Counted from the first letter of the stretch, positions 20,354 through 29,870 are shown. The stretch is DNA of 64,000 nt from Planctomycetaceae bacterium (GCA_011525785.1 WYBT01000044.1:79996-143995); one strand, 5' to 3'. Notes: generated by a model not told the origin, from the letters alone. A program made the numbers and translations.

Positions 20354-21571
20354 TCAGCGCGCGTGCCGCTCGGCGTACTCGACCAGACGCTGGAACTGGA
20401 CGTGGAAGTCGTGCGTCCCGCCGCCGATCGGGGCTTTGAAGAAGCTCGCCGTGTGCGTCATTTCGCCCGCTTGCCCCAGAGCGCGCGCGAGCTCGGCGAA
20501 CAGCGCCAAGTCGATCACCAGCGGCGCCGCCAGCGCGGAGTCGCTGCCAGCCCAGGTGAACTGCAGCGACATCTGCGCGCCCAGGAAGCCCTCGAAGTGG
20601 ATGAAGTCCCAGGCGGTCTTCCAGTCGCGCAGCGAGGGCACGAAGTCGATGCCGACCTTGGTGTGCACGCTGGGGTCGCCGAGCAACTGGCGCAGCGCTT
20701 CGTCCTTCGAGCGCAGCTTGGCGTCGCGGTGCAGCGGGTCGGAGAGGCACTCGCCGTCGCGGTTGCCCAGCATGTTGTAGCCCTGCCAGGAGAGCACGCG
20801 CAGCCGCCGCGCCACGAACAGCGGCGCGAGCACGGTCTTGACCAGCGTCTCGCCGGTCTTGCCGTCGTTGCCGCAGTGCGGAACCGCGCGCGCGCGCGCC
20901 AGCTCGCGCAGAGCGGGAGGCGTGGCGCCGACGCTGGGCGTGAAGTTCACGAACGGGTGGCCCGCGTCGAGCGCGGCGTAGGCGTAGATCAGCGAAGCCG
21001 GCTGCGCCGCGCGCTCGTCCAGCGCCGCGTCGAGCGTCGCCAGCGAACGCCAGTAGGGGCGCGGATCGCGGTGCGCCTCGGTGCTCGCGACGTTGACGAC
21101 CACCACGGTGTCGAGCTGATTCTCGGCGGCGAACTGCGCCAGATCCGACTGGATCGCGGCGATCTGGTCGCGCGGAGCGAGCGAGCCGCGCCGCGCCGCC
21201 TCCGGGTGCAGATCCGCCACGCCGACGTCGTCGGGATCGAGCACGCCGGGCCGGATGCGGGCCTCGTAGGCCGCGGCCTCGGCGGAGACGGCGGTCACCA
21301 GCTCGCTGGTGAGGATGCGGTGGCGCACCAACTCGCCGGCGGACTCGGTGAGCCCGCGCGTGCAGATGTCGTGGCCGCCGACGACGAGCTGATCGAGCGA
21401 CGCCAGCGGCAGCGCTGCGAAGGGCGGCGTCTGCGTGACCATGCCGACGGGCTCGACCAGGCCGGCGCGCAGGCCCGCCAGACCGTAGCTCACGCACGTC
21501 GAGATCGATCCGCGCGCACCGACGAGCCACAGCCCGACGCGCCGCGCGGGATTGGGTCGCGCGCTCGTCAT
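20354..21571 (-). CDS. Myo-inositol-3-phosphate synthase
   Basis: This enzyme converts glucose-6-phosphate to inositol-3-phosphate using NAD, the entry step to inositol lipids and solutes. It has 405 residues. The NAD-binding start is LWLVGARGSISTCVSYGLAG. The family catalytic segment reads GYNMLGNRDGECLSDPLHRD, then KLRSKDEALRQLLGD, and IGGGTHDFHVQF closes it. It is shorter than eukaryotic versions (~500) and resembles the shorter bacterial class. ATG 21571 is preceded by GGAGGG at suitable distance; the frame opens earlier at 21607. It lies 39 bp downstream of the unknown membrane protein gene on the same strand. Confidence 0.88.
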   Translation of the reverse strand: MTSARPNPARRVGLWLVGARGSISTCVSYGLAGLRAGLVEPVGMVTQTPPFAALPLASLDQLVVGGHDICTRGLTESAGELVRHRILTSELVTAVSAEAAAYEARIRPGVLDPDDVGVADLHPEAARRGSLAPRDQIAAIQSDLAQFAAENQLDTVVVVNVASTEAHRDPRPYWRSLATLDAALDERAAQPASLIYAYAALDAGHPFVNFTPSVGATPPALRELARARAVPHCGNDGKTGETLVKTVLAPLFVARRLRVLSWQGYNMLGNRDGECLSDPLHRDAKLRSKDEALRQLLGDPSVHTKVGIDFVPSLRDWKTAWDFIHFEGFLGAQMSLQFTWAGSDSALAAPLVIDLALFAELARALGQAGEMTHTASFFKAPIGGGTHDFHVQFQRLVEYAERHAR

Positions 21572-21610
21572 CGCAGCCCTCCGCCCAGGCGCGCTGCACA
21601 CCGCCACACG

Positions 21611-22672
21611 TCAGCGTGCTTCACGCCAAGCCGCGACCACGGCGTCGTAGTCCTCGGACCACCAGCGCCCCGCGAGCAGCGGAGCTTCCCGCACGGACTG
21701 CGACCTGAAGGAGTCGCCGGAGGGTGCGCCAGCGGAGGGGCGTAGCAATGAGCGTTCATCAAGAGGTGTGGACGGGCCGGCGCCTTGGGCAGTGGAGCCC
21801 TTCATTGTGCGCTCGCCAGGCTCGGATTGCAGCGCCGGCGACCGACCGCCGGCCCCGTCGCCCCCCTGAGCGGCTGCTCGCGAGCGCGCGTCAGAGCCCG
21901 GCCCGGGCCCCGGCCCGCGCGGGACGAGCGCCTCGAGGCGCTGCGCCGAGGCCAGCAGCTCGAGCGCGCGCTCCGAATCCGCCGGTAGCCCCTGCGCGAG
22001 CTCCTCCACCCGCGCAGCCAGGGCGCGCGCGTCCAGCGCCAGTTCGGTCGCGTCCGCGTCTGCGCGGGCGGCGCGTTCGGCGAGCTGAGCCGCAGCAGCG
22101 CGCGCTGGCGACGTGCGCGCCGGGTCGAGTTCGCCGCCCGCGGACAGCGTCGCGGCGACCGCGCTTGCGAGCTGCGCCAGCTCCGGCGCGCGCGGGGCGC
22201 TCGCGCGCTCGGCCGCGAGCCACAGCGCCAGGCCTGCGAGCGGCGCCGCGAGCCAGCCCAGATTCGGCGCCGGCGCCGCGCGGCGCAGCGCGTCGGGTCC
22301 CAGTCGCGCCAGCGTGCGCTGCGCCAAGAGCGCTGCCAATCCGCTCGCTCCGCGCGTCTGGTGGCCCGTGGCGAGCGCGCCGTTCAGCTCCAGGCGCCGA
22401 TCGAGCTCGCGCGTGAACTCGTGCTCGCCGGTGCGCTGCTCGCGGAGCCAGCTCGCCGCCGCACAGCTCGCAGACAGCAGCAGCGCGACAACCGCGCGCG
22501 CTTGGAGCGCGTCACCGCCGTCGAACTCGATCGCCGCCGCGGTGACGGCCGCAGCGAGCGAGGCGACCGCCAGCGCGCGCAGGCTGCTCGCGAACGACGC
22601 GCGGCGCTGCGCGCGGCGCACGAAGCCCGCGAGCGTCTGGCCGGCCCCATCCGTGTCGACGGGCTCGACCAC
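21611..22672 (-). CDS. Alanine-rich membrane protein of unknown function
   Basis: From the GTG at 22672 this frame gives 353 residues, starting VVEPVDTDGAGQTLAGFV six bases past the stop of the upstream YdjY-like gene. Three hydrophobic segments appear (ALAVASLAAAVTAAAIEF, AVVALLLSASCAAASWL, GWLAAPLAGLALWLAA), followed by a long alanine/glutamate helical region and a proline/glycine-rich C-terminus. I do not recognise the family. Close spacing and shared orientation with the YdjY-like gene suggest a translational couple. The frame is open upstream to 22834, but there it merely overlaps the neighbour. Confidence 0.6.
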   Translation of the reverse strand: MVEPVDTDGAGQTLAGFVRRAQRRASFASSLRALAVASLAAAVTAAAIEFDGGDALQARAVVALLLSASCAAASWLREQRTGEHEFTRELDRRLELNGALATGHQTRGASGLAALLAQRTLARLGPDALRRAAPAPNLGWLAAPLAGLALWLAAERASAPRAPELAQLASAVAATLSAGGELDPARTSPARAAAAQLAERAARADADATELALDARALAARVEELAQGLPADSERALELLASAQRLEALVPRGPGPGPGSDARSRAAAQGGDGAGGRSPALQSEPGERTMKGSTAQGAGPSTPLDERSLLRPSAGAPSGDSFRSQSVREAPLLAGRWWSEDYDAVVAAWREAR

Positions 22673-22677
22673 GGGCT

Positions 22678-23487
22678 CTAGCGGCCTCCGCCGCGCTCGG
22701 GCAGCTCGGCGAGTTGCGCGCGCACCGCCGCGTCCTCGCCCTCCAGCCGCTCGCGCGCGAGGAACATCGTCACGCGCGCGCCGCGGTCGGGCACGAGCCA
22801 GGCGTTGAGCATCCAGATGCTCTGCTCGACGCACTCCGGCAGAGCGCCGGTGAGCAGCGTGTAGCCCTCGCGGAAGTACGCGACGTTGATCAGGTTGCGG
22901 TACACCTCGGCCGCGAAGACCGTGTCGTCAGGGCCGCTCTTGGGCGTGCGCGGCAGCGTCTGCGAGCCGAGGTAGACCCACGGCGAGCGCGTCATGGCGT
23001 TGCCGCTGGCGAGGTTCCGCAGCAGATCCTCGACGCGGTAGAAGTACGTCTCCTCGCCGCGCCGCCAGCCGACGTAGATGTAGAAGCTGTCGCCCTTGGG
23101 CGTGGTGATCTCGTACGGACTCACGCCGGCGTCGATTTCGGCTTGCGAGGGCTGCGGATCCTTGGCGCGCCAGTCGGCGTTCGTGCCCGGCGTGACGCCC
23201 AGCGCGAGCAACGCGACGTTCAGCACGCTGGGAGAGATCGGCGTCGAGAAGGCCGACTCGTGCGACGCGCCGGCGGGCCCCACGAGCAGGTACTCGAGCA
23301 GGTCGTCGCGCACGGCGACCTCGACCGGAAACGAGCAGTAGCGCCGCGCGAGGTCGAGGTGGATCGACTGCTCGGCGAGGCGCGCCTGGAGCTCGACTTC
23401 GGCCGGGGAGGGCACGCGCGCCTCCTGCTGCGCCGGCGGGGCGAGCGGGACGAGCGCGAGCGCGCAGTACAGGAGCAGCTTGTGCAT
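22678..23487 (-). CDS. Secreted YdjY-domain-like protein
   Basis: This 269-residue protein has a signal peptide (MHKLLLYCALALVPLAPPAQ). A region resembling the planctomycete YdjY domain includes DDLLEYLLVGPAGASHESAF and SPSVLNVALLALGV. The segment DSFYIYVGWRRGEETYFYRV and the later PWVYLGSQTLPRTPKSGPDD also recur in that group. The function is unknown; the domain is common in Planctomycetes, usually exported. It heads a minus-strand set with the membrane protein and inositol synthase genes, 37 bp downstream of ThyX. Confidence 0.7.
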   Translation of the reverse strand: MHKLLLYCALALVPLAPPAQQEARVPSPAEVELQARLAEQSIHLDLARRYCSFPVEVAVRDDLLEYLLVGPAGASHESAFSTPISPSVLNVALLALGVTPGTNADWRAKDPQPSQAEIDAGVSPYEITTPKGDSFYIYVGWRRGEETYFYRVEDLLRNLASGNAMTRSPWVYLGSQTLPRTPKSGPDDTVFAAEVYRNLINVAYFREGYTLLTGALPECVEQSIWMLNAWLVPDRGARVTMFLARERLEGEDAAVRAQLAELPERGGGR

Positions 23488-23524
23488 GTCGAACGCGGCC
23501 TCAACGCAGCCGCCGGGGTGAGGT

Positions 23525-24319
23525 TCAGCGCCCGAGCAGGCTCTCGCGCGTGACGCCCACGCGCGCGAGGTCGGACTCGACCAGCTCGAACACCGCCTGC
23601 GCGTAGCGCCGGATCTCGAACTGCGCGTCGGGCTCCAGGCGCTGCTCGAGGAAGTGGATCACGCCCTGCAGCGAGACGGTCCAGTAGGCCTGGCTGTAGA
23701 GGTTCTGCGGCAGGAGCATGCGCGCGATCTCCTTCGCCACGCCGCGCGCGATGCGCTCCTGGTAGAGCTCGAAGGCGCGCTCGCACTCGCCGAGCATGCG
23801 CGAGCGCTCGCCGGAGTGATCGAAGTCCGCGGGCAGGTCGACCGAAGCCTGCTTGTTGCCGTGCGGAGGATTCGCGCGCATCACCTGCGGCACGTAGAAC
23901 TCCGGCGTCCACTGGACGTAGCGCCCCGAAATCTCGTTCCACGAGCAGCCCTTGTCGGTGTCGAAGAAGGTGTCGAACACCTCCAGGCTGACCGACTCGC
24001 CCCCCACCTCGTACTCGCGCCAGCCGCTGCCGATCTGGTACTTGAACGCCTGGCGGAACACGAACAACGGCGCCTTCCAGTGGAAAGTGTAGTACGAGTG
24101 GCGGTACGGCGAAGTGTGCCCGTGCGCCCACAGGAAGCTCGCCAGCTTGCGGTCGTTCTCGTCGAACTTCTGCTTCTGTTTGTCGTAGCTGATGCGCGCG
24201 GCGTTGACGACCTTGAGCGCAGGGTCCTGCTGCATGCGGTCGACCAGCGCGACGAAGCCCAGGCTGTCGTCGAGCGTCGCGACGGCGCCGTCGGGCATGG
24301 GGAGTTTGGTGGCGGCCAT
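23525..24319 (-). CDS. thyX: FAD-dependent thymidylate synthase (ThyX), variant signature motif
   Basis: ThyX methylates dUMP to dTMP with methylene-tetrahydrofolate and FAD. The 264-residue protein has the family phrases ISYDKQKQKFDENDRKLASF, HTSPYRHSYYTFHWKAPLFV, and RGVAKEIARMLLPQNLYSQA. The signature RHRxxSxNExSxR is altered. The first half reads RQAFKYQIG, then about 28 extra residues intervene, and the second half reads SWNEISGRY. The insertion may reshape the FAD/dUMP site. A TACACT box lies eight bases upstream of the ATG, suggesting a leaderless mRNA. No thyA is seen in the window. Confidence 0.9.
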   Translation of the reverse strand: MAATKLPMPDGAVATLDDSLGFVALVDRMQQDPALKVVNAARISYDKQKQKFDENDRKLASFLWAHGHTSPYRHSYYTFHWKAPLFVFRQAFKYQIGSGWREYEVGGESVSLEVFDTFFDTDKGCSWNEISGRYVQWTPEFYVPQVMRANPPHGNKQASVDLPADFDHSGERSRMLGECERAFELYQERIARGVAKEIARMLLPQNLYSQAYWTVSLQGVIHFLEQRLEPDAQFEIRRYAQAVFELVESDLARVGVTRESLLGR

Positions 24320-24334
24320 GGCGCGCGAGTGTAG

Positions 24335-27325
24335 CTACTTGGCCTCGCGCAGTTGGTGTGTCCACGCGCCGCCGTAGCGCAGGTAGAGAGCGCGTACGCT
24401 CGCGTCAGCCTCCGTGTGCTCGCCCGCGCGTGCATACCACTCGCGCGCAGCCTCGAGTTCGCCGCTCTCGCAGGCCAGCCGCGCGCGAACGAGGAAGCTG
24501 GCGCGTTCCAGACCGACGACGCCGTCGACCTGCGCGAGAGGATCGCGCGGCCCGAGCGCGCTCTCGAGCGTGCGCGAACCGACGCGGCGCGTGCGCGCGG
24601 CGTCGAGCTGCTCGGCCGCGAAGTACGCGAACGGCTCCCAGTCGCCAGCGGACTCGGAGGCCGCGAGCTGGCGTTGGCGCAGCAGGAAGAGGCGCTTGCG
24701 GCGCAGGTCGCCGTCGAGTTCACCGAGCAGTGCGATGTGAGCCGCGGCGAGCAAGTCGCGGCCGGCGGCAAGTTCGCCCGCGTCGCACGCGAGCGCGCCC
24801 ATGCTCTCGAGCACGGCCGCGTCCCAGCGCCGCCAGCGCGAATCGAGCGCGAGCGCCGCGGCCAGTCGCCGCTGGCTCGCCAGGGCGCGTGCGAAGGCCA
24901 GCTCGGGCCCGTACGCGAAGTCCGGCCGCGGCTCGCTGTCGTCGACGAAGCGCTCGCGCAGGTCGCCCTCGGCCTGCGCATCGAGCCGCGCGCGCCACTC
25001 GACGAACAGCTCGGGCTCGACGAGCTCGACCTGCGCCGCCACGCGCAACAGCTCGTTGCGCTCGGCTTCGAGCAACGCGCGGTCCGCAGTCGCCGCCCCG
25101 CGCAAGCGCCGCCCCAGCTCGAGCAGGCGCTCGCTCAGCGCCGCACGCGCCACCGCGCCGCCTTCGCTCGCGTACAAGCGCCAGCCCGCGAGCGCGACTT
25201 CGAGGTGCGAGTCCCAGGTGGCGGCCTCGAGCACTCGCGTTCGCTCCGGCGAGCCGCTCGCGACGCGTTCGAGCGCGCGCAGTCGCACTTGGAGCTCGGC
25301 GTGCTCGTCGAACGCGAGTTCTCGCAGGAACTCCTGTGCAGCGGGCGAGTCGAACGTCGCGAGCGCGTCGACGATCCGTCCTTGCAGCGCGAGATCGCTG
25401 TGCGCGAAGTCCGAGCGCAGCGAAGCCTCGGCCGCAGCGTCGCCGTGCGGCGCGAGCATCAGCGCCGCCTCGATGCGCAAGCGACTCGGCGCCTTCGCAT
25501 CGATCCAGCGCGGGAGCCTGACGCGACCCGCTGACGTCTGCCCCAGCGCGAAGACCGCGAGCTTGCCGACCTCGTCGCTGCGATCCGCAGACCAGCTCGC
25601 GAGCGCGTCGAGTTCCTCCACGGCCTCCTCGGGCGCGAGCCGCGCCAGCGCGCGCGTGAGTCCGGCGATGCGGGCTTCTTGCGCGCGCTGCGGCGACGCG
25701 TCGCTCCAGCTCTCGAGTTCGGCAGCGATCCAGGCGTTGACGCGCTGCGCGAGGTCGGCGTCGGGCGCGAAAGCGGCCAGCAACTCGAGCAGCTCCCCTC
25801 GCGCCTGCGCGTCGCTCTCGCTCAGCCGAACGAACTCGTCGCGCAAGTCCGTCCAGGCGCGCGCGCGCGGCAAGCGCGCGGCGAGCACCAGCTTCTCGCT
25901 GTCGTCGAAACGCAGCCACGCGCGGCGCAACGCTGCGCTCCAAGTCCACGGGTCGGCGACATCGCACAACCCGGCGAACGCCAGGCGGGCGACTTCGATG
26001 TCGGGGTCGGCGAGCGCGAGCACCAGCGCGGCTTCCAGCTCGCGCGCCTGCGCTCCGACGGCGGCGGCGCCGAGCCAGTCGACGACAGCCAGGCGCAGCT
26101 CCGTCGAGCGCAGCTCTGGGTCGAGCCACGCCGCCAACGCCTGACGCGTCCAGTCGACCGAGTGACCGCGCATGCGTTCGAACAGCAGCACGCGGAACGC
26201 GTCATCGAAGCGCAAAGAGCCCTGGACGACGATGGCCAGATCGCGCACGTCGACGGCGTCGAGTGCGAGCGCGATCAGCGCGTCGCGCGTGGCCGAGTCA
26301 CTTTCAGCCGCAAGCCGCTTGACGAGCGTCGAGCGCATCGGCTCGCCTTCTTGCATCCGCCGCCGCGCCTGCTCGTGGCGCGCGCCGAGCGCCAGCAACT
26401 CGCGCAGGCCTGTGCTCGGGCCTTCGAGCGCGAGCCAGCCCTCGATCAAAATTCCCGCATCCGGCGACGCACCCGCGCACGAGCGCAGGGCCTCGAGCGC
26501 GGCCCGCAGCGGCGTCGGCGACTCCCCCGCCACCCACGCCATCTCGTCGAGCGCGCCGGGCGGCAAACGCAGCGCTTCGAGCAGCTTCACGGCCTCGACC
26601 TGCTCGTGCGGGTCCTCGAGCCCGGCGACAGCGTTCCACATCTGGGCGGCGACGTCGAACCCACTCGCTCCTTCGACGATGCGCAGCCCCAGCGCCGCGA
26701 GCGCCTCGCGCCGCACCTCCTCCTCGCCGTCGGCAAGCAACGCCGTCAGCGCGGGCCGCGCCCAGTCGTCGCGCGCCTCGAAGCGCAGCGCACGCGCGCT
26801 CGCCGCTCGCAGCCACGGCGCGCGATGTTCGTGCGCGTAGCCGAGCAGCGAGTGGACGAGCATCTCACGCTCGAGCGCAAAGCAGTTGGTGAACGTGGCG
26901 CCGATGCGGGTCGCCGCGAGCGCCTCGAGCCGCGCGAGGCGGACGTCGGCGCGCTCTTCGGGGTGGCGCATCAGTCCCAGTTGGATCGCCATCACGGCGA
27001 GTTCGCTCGAGGGAGCTGCGACCAGCCCGCGGCGCATGACGTCGTATGCGAAGCGCGCGCGCTGCGGAGAATCGCTCGCGACCAGCTCGCCCAGGCGCTC
27101 GGCGTGCGCGTTTGGATCGGCTGCGAGCTCGCGCACCAGCCACTCGCGAGCGATCGGATCGCTGAGCACCGCATCTTCGAGTGCTTGCGCCGATGCCTCG
27201 TGAGCGGCGCCGGACTCGCCTTGCGACGCCGAAGTCGAGACGCGCGCCAACAACGACGACGCGAGCGCCGCCGCGAGCGCGCACGCGCTCAGGCTTCGAA
27301 CCGCCGCTGCGCCTGCGCGAGCCAT
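24335..27325 (-). CDS. Large secreted HEAT-like repeat protein
   Basis: From ATG 27325 this is a 996-residue protein with a signal peptide (AAVRSLSACALAAALASSLL) and then a very long all-helical chain. Repeated two-helix units include WARPALTALLADGEEEVRRE and EVARLAFAGLCDVADPWTW, consistent with HEAT/armadillo-like repeats. The C-terminal ~250 residues resemble TPR-like helical pairs. The role is unknown; such proteins scaffold others in the periplasm. It overlaps the end of the NAD(P)HX dehydratase gene by 37 bp, so the two are probably co-transcribed. The frame is open to 27592 inside the neighbouring gene, but the signal peptide fixes the start. The opposite-strand frames here are shadows. 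Confidence 0.8.
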   Translation of the reverse strand: MARAGAAAVRSLSACALAAALASSLLARVSTSASQGESGAAHEASAQALEDAVLSDPIAREWLVRELAADPNAHAERLGELVASDSPQRARFAYDVMRRGLVAAPSSELAVMAIQLGLMRHPEERADVRLARLEALAATRIGATFTNCFALEREMLVHSLLGYAHEHRAPWLRAASARALRFEARDDWARPALTALLADGEEEVRREALAALGLRIVEGASGFDVAAQMWNAVAGLEDPHEQVEAVKLLEALRLPPGALDEMAWVAGESPTPLRAALEALRSCAGASPDAGILIEGWLALEGPSTGLRELLALGARHEQARRRMQEGEPMRSTLVKRLAAESDSATRDALIALALDAVDVRDLAIVVQGSLRFDDAFRVLLFERMRGHSVDWTRQALAAWLDPELRSTELRLAVVDWLGAAAVGAQARELEAALVLALADPDIEVARLAFAGLCDVADPWTWSAALRRAWLRFDDSEKLVLAARLPRARAWTDLRDEFVRLSESDAQARGELLELLAAFAPDADLAQRVNAWIAAELESWSDASPQRAQEARIAGLTRALARLAPEEAVEELDALASWSADRSDEVGKLAVFALGQTSAGRVRLPRWIDAKAPSRLRIEAALMLAPHGDAAAEASLRSDFAHSDLALQGRIVDALATFDSPAAQEFLRELAFDEHAELQVRLRALERVASGSPERTRVLEAATWDSHLEVALAGWRLYASEGGAVARAALSERLLELGRRLRGAATADRALLEAERNELLRVAAQVELVEPELFVEWRARLDAQAEGDLRERFVDDSEPRPDFAYGPELAFARALASQRRLAAALALDSRWRRWDAAVLESMGALACDAGELAAGRDLLAAAHIALLGELDGDLRRKRLFLLRQRQLAASESAGDWEPFAYFAAEQLDAARTRRVGSRTLESALGPRDPLAQVDGVVGLERASFLVRARLACESGELEAAREWYARAGEHTEADASVRALYLRYGGAWTHQLREAK

Positions 27326-28161
27326 TGGATCAGGTCCGAGGCCGTGACCGCGCGCTGACCGAGGTGCGCCGCCGCGAAGTCGCCAGCGAGTCCGTGCGCG
27401 CGCACCGCTGCACAAGCCGCGTCGAGCGCGGTCCAGTCCGCGTGCTCGCCTGTCGCGCACAAGGCCGCGTACGCGCCGAGAATTCCCGCCAGCACATCGC
27501 CCGCGCCCGCCGTCGCCATGCCGGCGTTGCCCGTGTCGTTCACGAACACGCGCGAGCCGTCGGTGACGACCGTGCGCGCGCCCTTGAGGCACACGATCGA
27601 TCCGCTGCGCCGGGCCAGCTCGCGCGCTGCGCTCTGACGTTCGTCGTCGCCGCGGCCGATCTCGCGCCCGAGCAAGCGCGCGGCTTCTCCGGGATGCGGA
27701 GTGAGGATCGTCGGCGCGCGCCGCGCCGTCAGTCGTTCCGGCGCGCCGTTGAGTGCGTTCAGCGCGCCGGCGTCGAGCACCAGCGGGCAGGGCAAGGTCG
27801 AAGGGATCAGCGTCTGCACCAGCGCCTGCGCGCGCTCAGTGGGCGCGAAGCCGCAGCCGACGACCAACGCGTGCGGCTCGAGCTCGGCCAGCTTGAAGAC
27901 CAACTCGTGCGGCTGCTCGAGTTCGAACAGCACGGCCTCGGGCGCCGCGAGCGGAACCAGCTCCGCCAGTCGATCGGCGCTCGAGCACGCGACGCTCACC
28001 AATCCCGCACCGGCGCGTTGAGCGGCCCGCGCGACGAGCAGCGCCGCACCGGGCATCCAACGACTGCCGCAGACCACCGCCACGCGGCCGGCCTGGCCCT
28101 TGTGTGCGTCGGCCGCGAGCTTGGGCGGCACGAGCGAACGTTGCTCCTCGCGCGCGGCCAT
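27289..28161 (-). CDS. nnrD: ADP/ATP-dependent NAD(P)H-hydrate dehydratase
   Basis: This repair enzyme dehydrates damaged NADHX/NADPHX. It is a 290-residue ribokinase-like protein with GRVAVVCGSRWMPGAALLVA, TPHPGEAARLLG and the signature GNAGMATAGAGDVLAGILGA. The N-terminal epimerase domain of fused NnrE-NnrD enzymes is absent. ATG 28161 overlaps the TGA of the asparaginase gene by one base (TGATG), indicating translational coupling. The downstream HEAT-like gene begins inside its 3' end. Confidence 0.9.
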   Translation of the reverse strand: MAAREEQRSLVPPKLAADAHKGQAGRVAVVCGSRWMPGAALLVARAAQRAGAGLVSVACSSADRLAELVPLAAPEAVLFELEQPHELVFKLAELEPHALVVGCGFAPTERAQALVQTLIPSTLPCPLVLDAGALNALNGAPERLTARRAPTILTPHPGEAARLLGREIGRGDDERQSAARELARRSGSIVCLKGARTVVTDGSRVFVNDTGNAGMATAGAGDVLAGILGAYAALCATGEHADWTALDAACAAVRAHGLAGDFAAAHLGQRAVTASDLIQWLAQAQRRFEA

Positions 28162-29210
28162 CAGCGCAGCACCTCGAGCCGGCCGACGCTGTGCCCGGCC
28201 CAGTTCGTGACCGGGCCGGCGCGCCAGCTCGCGAGCGCCTGCGACCGGTCGGGCGAGAGGTAACCCAGCCGCTCGAGCACGTCGATCACCAGCGCGTTCA
28301 TCGCCCGGTAGGCGCCGTCGTCGATCTTCACTGCGAGTCCGAGCCCCGCGCCGCGGATGCCGACGACGTAGACCGCTTCCGTGCCGAGCTTGGGGAACAG
28401 ACGCCCGCCGCTCGCGCGCAGCAGATCCGTGCACAGGCTCTGCTTCGAGGCGCCGACCAACTCGGGGAAGCGCTCCGCCGCGCGCGTGAGCCGTTCGCAC
28501 GCGCGCTTGCGTTCGGCGTGGAGCCCTTCGGGATTGGCCACGCGCGCCAGCGCCGTCGCCAGGCGCACCAGCGGCAGGTGGAACGTCGGCGCACTGCAAC
28601 CGTCGACCGCGACGTCGAGCTCGTCCGCGCGCGCGCCGCTCATCTGCGCCACCGCCTCGCGCACCAGGCGCTGGCCCGGCGCCTCGAAATGCAAGTAGCT
28701 CGACGGATCGGCGCCCAGGTGCAGTGCGAGCGCCAGGAACCCGGCGTGCTTGCCCGAGCAGTTGTTGTGCAGCGCACTGGGCCGCTCGCCGCGGAGCAGC
28801 ATCTCGCGGCGCGCGGCCGAGCTCAGCGGGACCTGCGCGCCGCACTGCAGGTGCTCGGGCCCCAGCCCCAGCCGCGCCAAGAGCTTGGCGACGCGCGTGA
28901 CGTGCGCCGGCTCGGCGTGGTGCGAGGCCAGCGTGAGCGCCAGCTCGTCGTCTCCGAAGCCCAGCCGCTCGGCGGCCCCGCTCTCGAGCAGCGGCAGCGC
29001 CTGCAACGACTTGGTCGCGCTGCGCGGAAAAACCGGTTGATTCCAATCGCCCTCGCCGTCGCGCACGGCCCCCGACGTGTCCACCAGCACCCAGGCGCCG
29101 CGGTGCTGCGACTCCAGGTGCGCCGCACGCCACAGCCGCACCAGCACGGGCTGCTCGGCCCAGCGCTGCCCGCGCTCGCCGGGGTCGATCGGGGTGTGGA
29201 GGTGCTGCAT
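28161..29210 (-). CDS. L-asparaginase II family protein
   Basis: This is a 349-residue asparaginase of the Rhizobium etli type (AnsA/Asparaginase_II), unrelated to the bacterial type I/II threonine enzymes. Family hallmarks are VFPRSATKSLQALPL (the Ser/Lys catalytic pair), SHHAEPAHV, NNCSGKHAGFL and VDGCSAPTFHLPL. The Cys-Lys-Cys set that binds zinc in the rhizobial enzyme is kept (CSGK and GCSAP). It should release ammonia from asparagine in the cytoplasm. ATG 29210 (MQHLHTP) is preferred; an upstream in-frame ATG near 29285 is possible. It is coupled to the NAD(P)HX dehydratase gene. Confidence 0.9.
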   Translation of the reverse strand: MQHLHTPIDPGERGQRWAEQPVLVRLWRAAHLESQHRGAWVLVDTSGAVRDGEGDWNQPVFPRSATKSLQALPLLESGAAERLGFGDDELALTLASHHAEPAHVTRVAKLLARLGLGPEHLQCGAQVPLSSAARREMLLRGERPSALHNNCSGKHAGFLALALHLGADPSSYLHFEAPGQRLVREAVAQMSGARADELDVAVDGCSAPTFHLPLVRLATALARVANPEGLHAERKRACERLTRAAERFPELVGASKQSLCTDLLRASGGRLFPKLGTEAVYVVGIRGAGLGLAVKIDDGAYRAMNALVIDVLERLGYLSPDRSQALASWRAGPVTNWAGHSVGRLEVLR

Positions 29211-29345
29211 GAAGAGCGTCGGCGACGGACGGGCCCGAATTCTATCGGCCTCGTTCGAAGCCTCGCCGGGAAAGCGCGCGCGCATCGCTGGACCCGGTGG
29301 TGTCGCGCTGTCCCCGGGCCGCGCGCCGCGACTACAATCCGCCGC

Positions 29346-29870
29346 GTGATTCCCTTCGACCAAGACGGAAGTTCGGCGCGTGAGCCCGATCGTTCCGTCG
29401 GTGGCGCGGGGCGACACGCGCGCCTGGGGCGAGCCGGTGCGGACGAAGCGCTGCTGCTCGAGCTCGCCGAGCGCAAGCGCGACGCGGCGCGCGCCACGCA
29501 GCGACACCGACGCTGGGAGCGCGTTGCGGGCTGGCTCGTCGCGCCCCTGTGCCTGACCGCCACGGTCGCGGCGGTGCTGTTCATCCAACGCGGACCCGAC
29601 CACGTCTTCGGCGCCGTCTTCACCGGCGTGCTGGCGCTGGGCCTGGCCTGGATCCTGATTTCCTCGCTGTTCCCCGGGCGCGCCGACCGCAGCTGCCCCG
29701 CCTGCGGCCGACAGACGCTCGAGCGGCTCGATCGGCGCTCGACGCGCGGCGTGCGCTGCCGCGCCTGCGGACTGGTGGATCCTCACTCGAGTTCGTTCCT
29801 GCTGGCCGAGGACGAAGGCGCGCAACTCGAGGACATCGCGCTGCGCGACCGCAGCGGGCGACGTTTCTAG
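29346..29870 (+). CDS. Small zinc-ribbon membrane protein
   Basis: From GTG 29346 this frame codes for 174 residues. A soluble N-terminus rich in Arg/Glu is followed by two TM helices (WLVAPLCLTATVAAVLFI and AVFTGVLALGLAWILISSLF) and a C-terminal CPAC...CRAC zinc ribbon. The function is unknown. A TACAAT box at 29333-29338 ends seven bases before the GTG, so the transcript may be leaderless. The frame is open upstream to 28104, but that part is the reverse shadow of the asparaginase gene. Confidence 0.65.
   Translation: MIPFDQDGSSAREPDRSVGGAGRHARLGRAGADEALLLELAERKRDAARATQRHRRWERVAGWLVAPLCLTATVAAVLFIQRGPDHVFGAVFTGVLALGLAWILISSLFPGRADRSCPACGRQTLERLDRRSTRGVRCRACGLVDPHSSSFLLAEDEGAQLEDIALRDRSGRRF

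Noticed and set aside
24353..27358. Long plus-strand frames opposite the HEAT-like gene
   Set aside because: They are arginine/glutamine-rich antisense frames. The minus strand has a signal peptide and regular helical repeats.
28104..29345. Upstream part of the plus-strand frame ending at 29870
   Set aside because: It is antisense to asparaginase and NAD(P)HX dehydratase. Only the segment from GTG 29346 has membrane helices and a zinc ribbon.
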